A DNA stretch of 64,000 nucleotides from Uloborus plumipes (lineage: Eukaryota > Arthropoda > Arachnida > Araneae > Uloboridae): positions 21,206-85,205 of the forward strand of contig JAXGGA010004719.1 of assembly GCA_038373865.1 (NCBI GenBank). The letters run 5' to 3'. Of this stretch, positions 57,601-64,000 are shown one piece after another. A program made the position numbers and the translations under genes. The notes below the pieces were generated by a model that worked only from the letters and a program-made list of their open reading frames with translations, was not told where the DNA came from and did not search any database. How positions within the stretch are numbered: position 1 is the stretch's first letter; each line of letters opens with the position of its first letter.

Positions 57601-57748
57601 GACTCTTAAAATACCCTCGGGGAAGGCAACTCACATCGCTTCCAGTATCCAAAAGAAAACATGTACCGGTATTTACGTCATTGATAAAAAGACGACGATT
57701 TATACATTTCTGTGCAGTTGACGTCGCATTCACTGACAGATTCACTCG
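54611..57748 (-). CDS. pol: Pol polyprotein: protease, reverse transcriptase, RNase H, integrase
   Basis: The frame is open for 1,044 codons from GTG at 57745, and translation most likely enters by frameshift at 57748 because there is no ATG. Numbering from that GTG: aspartic protease with D33-T-G-S; reverse transcriptase with motif A Asp270 and Y-L-D-D at 330-333; RNase H with Asp484, Glu525 and Asp550. The integrase zinc domain has His678, His682, Cys712 and Cys715, and the catalytic triad is Asp744, Asp803 and Glu839 (35 residues between the last two). The C-terminal part is basic and chromodomain-free as far as I can see. All catalytic residues are present, so the enzyme looks functional. 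The stop lies 28 bases inside the 3' LTR. Confidence 0.96.
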   Translation of the reverse strand, partial: RVNLSVNATSTAQKCINRRLFINDVNTGTCFLLDTGSDVSCLPRGYFKSHKVNNFVLSAANNSSIKTYGTKSLSLDLGLRRKFPWQFIIADVSKPIIGADFLEHYGLIVDIKRKSLTDPLTSLTSSGRTSKSQMPAIKSVSGSSKFHKLLQEFKIITQPTAGLQTEIKHNTLHYIQTTGPPVQSRARRLHPAQLKIAKKEFECMLERGICRPSRSNWSSPLHMVPKKSGEWRPTGDYRLLNKITRQDRYPIPYLKDFAQQLQGAKIFSKLDLLKAYHHIPVNPDDVCKTAIITPFGLFEFPYMSFGLSGAAQTFMRFFHEVVRGLNFCFAYLDDVLVASANQEEHEKHLRILFQRFKDFGIKINAAKCVFGVSEIEFLGHTINESGFKPLPDRVKAISEFEVPKTVKKLRAFLGMLNFYHSFLPGIAKIQIPLNEYLKGKNKKGKCEINLSEEAITAFNKCKELLSNAVMLHYPSMEAELTIITDCSEVGMGAALHEVTSQDMKPLGFFSRKLTPTQRRYSTYDRELLAVYSAIVHFRYMLEARPFSIYTDHKPLTYAFQQKNDSKASPRRLRQLDFISQFSTDIRFVPGRENIVADALSRIEEISFSSTVDMQSLVNAQSEDSEFLKSLDNADKSLSLKIKKFPIPNSDKFLFCDISTSNVRPIVPNSFRKKIFDVYHNLSHPGIRATTKLITDKYVWPSMKTDIKLFCRTCLECQRTKVHRHTKSPYGNFPLPDGRFRHIHLDLIGPLPICRGYRYCLTVTDRFTRWPEVTPITDIYAETVAKAVYFSWIARFGVPAVITSDQGRQFESSLFRSFANLFGVKIGRTSPYNPKCNGLVERLHRPLKQAITCISSTAWVDALPSVLLGLRTVYREDLGSSVAELVYGETIRLPGDFIVESSLPPLSSTFLQRLQGIIGSLRPTPASRHGVPAVFVPRDLETCTHVFLRHDAVRRPLQPQYDGPFRVLKRFNKDFVLQVRGASKTVSIDRVKPAYVLKPDMSTETSNSTPAAVTTRCGRKVRFPDRFVSELRDSEGSIVAVRRNFV
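54642..54650 (-). other. Polypurine tract
   Basis: AGAGGGGAG on the minus strand, four bases before the 3' LTR, is the expected plus-strand primer site. It is embedded in the pol coding frame. Confidence 0.75.
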
Positions 57749-58556
57749 TTTTTTTGGTTATAATTACAAGGGGATCTACATTTTGTTGCTTTATCCGAAA
57801 AAATCCTATGGTACCAACAAAAACTTTGCGAATCACTTTGATTCCGATTAGCACTTTTGCTTCTTGATCGCGAATTTGAAAATTTTTTTCGAAACCTGCT
57901 CCTAGGTCTATGTGTCGATAATTTTTGAACCTGTTCAGTTAAATCTGCTACTACTCTTTCTAAGCGAGAAATTGCTGAATTTTCAGCTTGAGGGGAGGGG
58001 AATTTACCACTGCTACTGACGGAAGAGTTACTACTTCAGCTATTTTATCTGCCATCACAGCTAACTGAGTTAAACTTTCAGAACTAGTCGCAAGAATAGC
58101 CTGCATATTTGCAGGTAGGTGGCTTAACCACAGATTTTTCAAAAAGCTGTCGTCTAACTTATGATTGCTCAACTCCCTCATATCATGTAACAGCTGAGAC
58201 GGTTTTTTATCCCCCAAAGTTAGGTCTTGAAGCAAAGTTTTAATTTTTCTATTCTCCGAATGCTCGAACTGTTCTATTAACTTGGTTTTTAGCGTAGTAT
58301 ATGGATTTTTTTCAGGCGGCGAAAAAACAATTTCTGATACATATGTTAGATACTCTGCTTCAATGGAAGCGATTAAATGGCTATATTTTGTCTGTTCACT
58401 GACAATATTCGCAATTGCAAAATTTGCTTCCAATTGAGCAAAATACAATTTGACATTTAAGGGTGAAAAACTGGGCATTTTCATGCCAATTCTGTTAACT
58501 GAAGCTTCTTCCCTATTAGGCGCAGTTTCTTCTTTTTCAGTTTTATCATCCGGCAT
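57742..58556 (-). pseudogene. gag: Gag gene with one frame break
   Basis: The ATG at 58556 opens a 198-codon frame ending at a TAG at 57960. The N-terminal part carries a capsid-like helical domain (F-S-P-L-N-V-K-L-Y-F-A-Q-L-E-A near residue 35). From about 58033 the sensible protein continues in the -1 frame: a Ser-rich linker, a helical segment and an Arg/Ser-rich basic stretch. It then reaches a zinc-knuckle variant C-x2-H-x9-C-x3-C (57802-57749) and a TGA at 57744-57742. No slippery site is seen at 58033, so one missing base, by mutation or sequencing error, is the simplest explanation. As it stands, the copy would make a Gag lacking its nucleic-acid-binding end. Confidence 0.85.
57748..57754 (-). 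promoter_or_regulatory. -1 ribosomal frameshift heptamer A AAA AAC
   Basis: In the zinc-knuckle frame the codons CAA AAA AAC GAG TGA end gag. The A AAA AAC heptamer is a canonical slippery site. A one-base backward slip continues with CGA GTG in the pol frame. It lies in a run of seven A followed by C. Confidence 0.75.
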
Positions 58557-58643
58557 TTTGAACCACTAGTGACAGACAGGTACAGACAAAAAGAAATCAC
58601 TCACCCCGTAGTTCGCAGTTCAACACAGGATAAATCCTGTCGT

Positions 58644-58656
58644 CCGAGAGTCACCA
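58644..58656 (-). other. tRNA primer binding site
   Basis: TGGTGACTCTCGG on the minus strand starts one base after the 5' LTR. TGG pairs with a tRNA CCA tail. The tRNA identity is not assigned. Confidence 0.7.
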
Positions 58657-58657
58657 C

Positions 58658-58961
58658 TGTGGTTGCGTGTTGTTGTTATGACGTGTCACAGGATCCAATA
58701 TCACAGGATTATAGCATCGATAACCAGTTAAGATAAAAATGACATTTATTAACGTATTTACAGGTAAGATAATTTAAAAACTAAAAAGACGGCATCTTGC
58801 CGTAACAACAGTCGAAGTTGTAAGCGAGCAGAAGCAGCGCTTACCTTCAAGCTCGCTCTTTTTATCCAGATATATCAAGTGTTGCCACACGCTGGGTGGC
58901 TAAAAGTTCCGAACTAAAAATAGTTTATGTAAATTAAACGAAATTCCTTCGAACCGCCACA
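58658..58961 (-). repeat. 5' LTR (304 bp)
   Basis: Begins TGTGGTTGCG and ends CGCCACA on the + strand, with TG...CA termini. Same sequence as the LTR at 54335-54638. Confidence 0.97.
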
Positions 58962-58965
58962 TGCT

Positions 58966-60546
58966 CTTCATTTGCAAGAAACAGGATCAAAGGATCAAGT
59001 ACGTAAAAATCTTTTGTAATCTCGCAAATAGTTTCGTTGTGTTGCGATGAAACCAAAGGAAGAACATTTGTAAGAAAATGTACCAAATAATCTACTTATA
59101 TTAGAATATGTTTAATAACGTCAGACTCATCTTCCTTACCAATAAACAATTTTTGAGACAGTTTCATTCTGAGTATGTTCCCTCATTCAAATATAGATAC
59201 ACGAGCACACACACACACACAATTAATTCATTCTCCATCTACACCAAATGGTTTTATAATTTCGCCATAGCTGCACCTGCAGTTGACTGTAGTTTTTTTT
59301 ACATAATTATATTTTTAGGACCATGTTTGCTTCAATTAGTAGCTGATAACTATCGTTTGATGTAGCATTTATCTACGTAATTATAAATCAGGGAATACTT
59401 TTAGATTCAACTTTTAATTGTTCTCTAGCTAAAAAAAACGTAAACGATAAGTTCTTCAAGCCACCTGTGTAATAGTAAGCTCTACGCTGCTGAAAACTAC
59501 CCAACTTACTTTGATTTTCAAGCAATATCTTTGCTGTGGTTCTAAGAATTTATTCCTAACAAAGGAGATAAAATTCAATTCTGCTTTTTACATGCAATAT
59601 CCTCACTTTTGTCTTTCTTAATATCTTTAATGTCTGCATTTTACTGACAAATTCATACATTCAAAGGATCAATATCTCGACAGGCAAAATGTTTCCTTTT
59701 AAGTTGCAAAACATTCACATGTTTTGCTATTTTTATAGTTTCTAATGCAACATAAAAAAATATATTTAATTTTTCTTCAGATTTTCTCTTTTTATCTCTA
59801 TACAGATATGTTTGCTTAGAATAATGCTTATCTAAATTGTGCCACATTGAATAAAGAATTTTACCCTTTTCTAACGCATCCTGAGCAACCGTGAGTAGAT
59901 ATTCAAGTTTCCCCATCCGCCATCCCCTCCCCCCCCCCAAAAAAATAGAATACTTTCATATCCATTAGTAGGGGAGCAATCTCTTGCTAATTCAATTTAA
60001 CTGTGTACGAATGGCAGACGTGTGCTCATAAAATATCACCGCGGCAATTCAGACTTTGATTTATAAGTAAACTAACAAGAAAAAAAAATATATTTCCGAG
60101 GTATAATTGCGAAAACATAACTTCAAACAACATTCAAAAACCTGCTGCTCAAGGAAAGGTGAAACCAGCTTCAGGTTTTGGGTGCGGTTCGGGGCTCGGG
60201 GGATGGGTGGAAGGTGCAATTTTAAGGGTTCGGGTAAGGAGTTTGAGCAGGGTTTTTTCGAAATAGTCACACATATGCCTCTTTGGCGAAATTCGATCGC
60301 TCAAGGGAGATCAAGACTCCTATGATTCCCACCCCACGCCTTCTTTCTGTCTGAGTGCCAGAGTTAGAGAGCATTATTGTGTAATTGGCAACTAAACGTC
60401 TACTAAGCGTCCACTAAATGTCTGAGCAAAGACGCGACTGTGTAGTCTGTAACATTGAACGGAATATAAGGGAATACGGGCTTAGTCAGAAACGGAAAGT
60501 GTGCAGTATCATATATTAAAGCTATTTTAAACCTCTAGTGTGAAAT
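58966..60546. other. AT-rich spacer, nothing firmly recognised
   Basis: A minus frame at 59653-59940 (95 codons) is followed upstream by a C-run and has no recognised family. CA repeat at 59203-59220. Confidence 0.5.
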
Positions 60547-62300
60547 ATAAATACAAATACAAATACAAATGTGGCGACCAGCAGCAGGCTCAGGGCCCAA
60601 CTTGGCTGGTCCTAGTCAAATTAAAGACCCCAATGAAGATCAATGGCCCTCTTAAAGCCATCTACTCCATTGCTCTTTACCGCCTCTTCCGGTAAGCTGT
60701 TCCAAGTTCCCACTACCCTGCTAAAATAGTAATTTTTTCGAATTTCCAGGTTCGCCTGAGGTTTAAACAGCTTAAAACAATGACCCCTTGTCCTGCTTTC
60801 CTTGCAAAAATCCAACCCTGCAACATCATTCATTTTAATAAATTTAAATAACTGAATCATGTCCCCTCTGGTTCTCCGTTGCTCAAGACTATACATATTA
60901 AGCATTCTAAGTCTGGAATCATAGTCTAAATTAGAAAGTCCATTCACTAACCTTGTAGCCCTCCTTTGTACCCTTTCCAATAAATTAATGTCTTTCTTCA
61001 GATAAGGAGACCAAAACTGAACAGCATACTCCAAATGAGGTCTTACCAAACTTCTATATAGAGGCAGAAGAACCTTCTTAGATTTGTTTGAAATAGATCT
61101 ATTAATAAACCCAAGCATCCTATTGGCTTTGTTACTAGCTATGCTGCACTGTTGACTGGACTTGAAATCCTGATTTATTAAGACACCTAGATCCATAACA
61201 TTATCTGCCCTACTAATGACTGAACCCTGTAAATAATAGCTTGTATGCTTATTTCCATGACCGAAATGCAGCACTTGACATTTCCCAACATTAACTGCCA
61301 TACCCCACTTGTCTGCCCATTTAGTAATATGATCCAAATCCTGTTGCAGCTGATTTATTTGTTCGTCATTCTCCACAACCCCCATAAGTTTGACATCATC
61401 GGCAAAACAATTCATGTTTCCAGAAACATTTTCATGAATGTCATTCATAAAAATAATAAACAAAAGGGGACCTAAAACTGATCCTTGGGGAACCCCACTT
61501 AAAACTTCACTCCATTTAGAATAGTTACCCCTAACAACTACTCTTTGTTTCCTTCCTGTCAGCCAATTCCTAACCCAAACTAGAATTTTACCTCCTACCC
61601 CTATACCAGCTAATTTGCTGAGTAGTGCTACATGCGGTACCTTATCGAAAGCTTTTTGAAAATCTATGTAAACAACATCTACGCATTTTTTGCTATCTAA
61701 AGCCAAGGTAACCTTGTCGTAGAAATGTAATAAATTAGTAGCACACGATTTACCTTTTCTGAAACCATACTGCAAACTACTCAACAGCCCATTATTTTCT
61801 AAGAAATTCATAATCTTAATTTTGATCAATGTTTCAAAAATTTTACATACCACTGAAGTCAGACTCACAGGCCTATAATTTCCTGCATTACCTCTAGACC
61901 CTTTCTTGAAGAGTGGTGTAATGTTAGCTAGTTTCCAGTCCTCTGGCACTATCCCTGAGTTATACGAAGCATTGAATATATTAACTATAGCGTCAACTAA
62001 TTCCTCTGCACATTCTACTAGAATTTTTGGATAAATATTATCTGGTCCCGGAGCTTTTGTGGTTTTAATTTTTTTCAAATAAAGTAAAACGTCCTCCCTG
62101 GAAAATACAAAGTCCTCAAGCTGTGTAGTAGCTTGTGTCTTGCTTGTGTCAACTGTTGAGATACAGTTATCGTTAAAAACACTGGAAAAAAAGTCATTTA
62201 GAACATTTGCTATATAACCATCATTCTGAATTAAATTTCCATGCTCATCTACTAGTGGCCCAATTTGACTATTTCGAACTTTCCCAGAATTTGCGTATGC
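60547..62300 (-). mobile_element. CR1/Jockey-like non-LTR retrotransposon (LINE), 5'-truncated
   Basis: On the minus strand, a reverse transcriptase frame is followed by a 3' UTR of only about 75 bases and a short tail of ATTTGT units (+ strand 60547-60570). This fits CR1-like elements, which end in short tandem repeats rather than poly(A). The sequence breaks off abruptly at 62300 against an A-run, with the endonuclease part missing: the usual product of incomplete target-primed reverse transcription. Confidence 0.9.
60621..62300 (-). CDS. LINE reverse transcriptase, N-terminally truncated
   Basis: The frame is open from 62300 to the stop at 60621. The first in-frame start-like codon is a TTG at 62078, so no real start is present. 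The fragment begins in the linker before the fingers. It then carries K-A-P-G-P-D-N, the N-Y-R-P-V-S-L-T motif, motif A V-Y-I-D-F-Q-K-A-F-D, S-G-V-P-Q-G-S-V-L-G-P-L and the catalytic F-A-D-D (usually Y-A-D-D). The thumb and the C-terminal region of about 200 residues follow, including L-Y-R-S-L-V-R-P-H-L-E-Y and R-R-A-T-R-L, which are typical of CR1/Jockey proteins. No stop or frameshift interrupts it, so the copy is young although truncated. Confidence 0.93.
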   Translation of the reverse strand, partial: AYANSGKVRNSQIGPLVDEHGNLIQNDGYIANVLNDFFSSVFNDNCISTVDTSKTQATTQLEDFVFSREDVLLYLKKIKTTKAPGPDNIYPKILVECAEELVDAIVNIFNASYNSGIVPEDWKLANITPLFKKGSRGNAGNYRPVSLTSVVCKIFETLIKIKIMNFLENNGLLSSLQYGFRKGKSCATNLLHFYDKVTLALDSKKCVDVVYIDFQKAFDKVPHVALLSKLAGIGVGGKILVWVRNWLTGRKQRVVVRGNYSKWSEVLSGVPQGSVLGPLLFIIFMNDIHENVSGNMNCFADDVKLMGVVENDEQINQLQQDLDHITKWADKWGMAVNVGKCQVLHFGHGNKHTSYYLQGSVISRADNVMDLGVLINQDFKSSQQCSIASNKANRMLGFINRSISNKSKKVLLPLYRSLVRPHLEYAVQFWSPYLKKDINLLERVQRRATRLVNGLSNLDYDSRLRMLNMYSLEQRRTRGDMIQLFKFIKMNDVAGLDFCKESRTRGHCFKLFKPQANLEIRKNYYFSRVVGTWNSLPEEAVKSNGVDGFKRAIDLHWGL

Positions 62301-64000
62301 AAAAAAAAAAAATATATATAAAAAACGAACTTGATAGTAAAAATTTGCAATCCCAAAATGGTCACCCCTCTACCCCCTCAAAAAATGATTAATGGCTGAT
62401 ATAATATTCTATTCCTATGCAATTAAAGATAATAATGTCAATGAAACTCGAAAAAATGTGGGGGAGGGGCGCTATTTCAAAAATGGGAGGGATGGGTTAA
62501 AACACAGTAGTCACATTTCAATTGAGGGGTTCATTTTTCAAAGGATTAGTAAAAATGAGTTTAGAAGCTTTTGAAGGTTTTTTTTTTTTTTTTTTTGCAC
62601 GCAGTGTTATTTTCGGTATGTTATGTAATTAGCCTTCTATTGTATTATAATATTTATTAAAAAGAAGCTCAATCAATACCAATTTCCATTTAATTTTATA
62701 TATAATAAGTTATTAGCAGAAAATTGTGTTTTACTTCAACGCATCGCCCTCAACCGGTTTTAAGTTCATAGTAATATAACAATGAGCCATAAATACCTCA
62801 ATTAACTACCTTACACCTACAAGCTTTGGCATATAGCAGTATTAATTTCAATACGTTTTGAAGGTTAAATTTATTTTTACTCCGCTGGCGTTAATTACTT
62901 CAGCATTTCAAAAAACATACTTAAAAATTATTTTTCTCCAAAATTACAAAACTTTCTCTTCGCAAACTTCATTATTTGCTGCTCAGGGTTATTCGAGCCT
63001 CCATATTTTTCTAAAGTTTCGTTTAAACATACTCTGACAGCAGCTTTAGAGTTTGCCATTTGATGCATCACCTGTCGTCCCAGAAGCTGAGAAAGCCTTT
63101 ATCTCAGATATTTCTTTATGCGCTTTCCTCCATCAACCGTTATACTCCAGCAGCATAAAAATTGCATTCGTAGTTGATGAAGGAAGCCAAATTCATCATG
63201 TGCGCCTACCAAGAAGTTGTACGTATTTCTTATGAAGCATGAGTAGATTGCTTATCAATCATAAGAACAGCGTGCTGGTACGGGCTGAAACAATGGGTTT
63301 AATTAATGGCTAATTTTTTAAGGCTAATGAAATTCGATACTTAGTAACTATTTTGATGCATTTTCATAAAGACACATTTTTTTTTCCTTTACTTACTGGT
63401 GTTTATGACTACTAATCTTGTAATAGCACCTAAGTTTTCTTTTATTCGAAATTTAAGTATTAACTCACCAAAGTTCAATCCTCATTTTTTACTTCTTATG
63501 CAATTTCAATTTCCTTTTCAGTTGACAATGTGCTATAAATACGTTGAAATGTGTTAGTATGAAAACTAAAGTATTTTCACTTTATACTGCAAGATAATTA
63601 CGTAAATATTTCATGATTATAAATAATCTATCTTGCTTAGTGTCAGTAATCCGATTTATGTGTAAAAATGTTCAAGAGGATTTGATTTTAGTTAAAAAGT
63701 GACTTATAAAATTTTAAAAGGAAGAAATAGGCTTGTAAACAGGATGTCAGAGCATAATGCAGTTTACGTTTTGGATATGATTTTTTTAAATTATAATCCA
63801 TCTAATTTTATGAGTGCAATTTAACTGTTTACGCAATTGTATCATAACATACTCAATCGAAAAGTTTCGAAAAGACACAATAATCAATTCATTCCTAAAT
63901 CAAACGAAATATTGTTATGTATGGCTAAACACCTTTGTTTGGTATAAACATCAAGCTTACTAAATTAATATTCTGCAATGCATACACTTAGAATGTTTTG
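62301..64000. other. AT-rich non-coding stretch, nothing recognised
   Basis: A T-run of 18 near 62579-62597 and a G-rich patch at 62460-62495. No coding similarity recognised. Confidence 0.5.

Larger units (their letters stand above)
54335..58961 (-). mobile_element. Full-length Ty3/Gypsy-like LTR retrotransposon with identical LTRs
   Basis: Two 304-bp LTRs (54335-54638 and 58658-58961) are identical as far as I can compare base by base. TGCT lies just outside both ends (54331-54334 and 58962-58965), a 4-bp target duplication. On the minus strand the order is 5' LTR, primer site, gag, pol (protease, reverse transcriptase, RNase H, integrase), purine tract, 3' LTR. Domain order with integrase last is that of Ty3/Gypsy. 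There is no env-like frame. Identical LTRs mean a very recent insertion or recent gene conversion. Confidence 0.97.

Noticed and set aside
59653..59940. 95-codon minus frame as a small gene or exon
   Set aside because: No recognised family; its start is a G-run translation. Kept only as a remark on the spacer.

Overview
This window looks like intergenic or heterochromatic DNA from an animal nuclear genome. It is AT-rich, full of microsatellites, and dominated by transposable elements of kinds common in arthropods (Tc1/mariner, hAT-like foldbacks, Ty3-type LTR elements, a CR1/Jockey-like LINE). A chelicerate such as a spider is plausible, but I cannot fix the species from sequence alone. I found no host protein-coding exon, tRNA, rRNA or CRISPR array. 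Every convincing coding region belongs to a mobile element and lies on the minus strand.

Layout. 1-2936: the 5' part of an LTR retrotransposon (minus strand; LTR 2093-2936, gag, start of pol) running off the left edge and abutting a (TA)n tract. 6059-8947: a 2.9 kb foldback element with arms over 1 kb. 9451-9708: (TG)n. 10955-12212: a decayed Tc1/mariner copy. 17267-17858: an internally repetitive element whose relative lies inverted at 53890-54249. 22110-23713: a candidate element carrying seven copies of a 13-bp motif. 24515-24788: a 103-bp tandem repeat. About 25.2-29.64 kb: a domain almost devoid of cytosine on the + strand, including 2,566 consecutive bases with no C at all. 29163-31401: inverted arms of a Tc1-like element holding a nested foldback. 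31513-32048: a near-perfect palindromic MITE between TA tracts. 39818-42430, 42602-43071, 44435-45013 and 50672-51029: four non-autonomous elements with hAT-style 8-bp target duplications. 48965-50385: a second decayed Tc1-like element. 54335-58961: a full-length Ty3/Gypsy-like retrotransposon with identical LTRs. 60547-62300: a 5'-truncated CR1/Jockey-like LINE.

How the parts work together. The coding content is retrotransposition and transposition machinery. Both LTR elements place pol in the -1 frame relative to gag, and both carry a textbook slippery heptamer at the end of gag (U UUA AAC and A AAA AAC), which points to programmed frameshifting. Both Tc1-like transposases are dead. The 54335-58961 element has an apparently intact pol, but its gag is broken by what looks like one missing base. 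The strangest object is the C-free tract, which is either a real and extreme strand-asymmetric sequence or a sequencing/assembly artefact.
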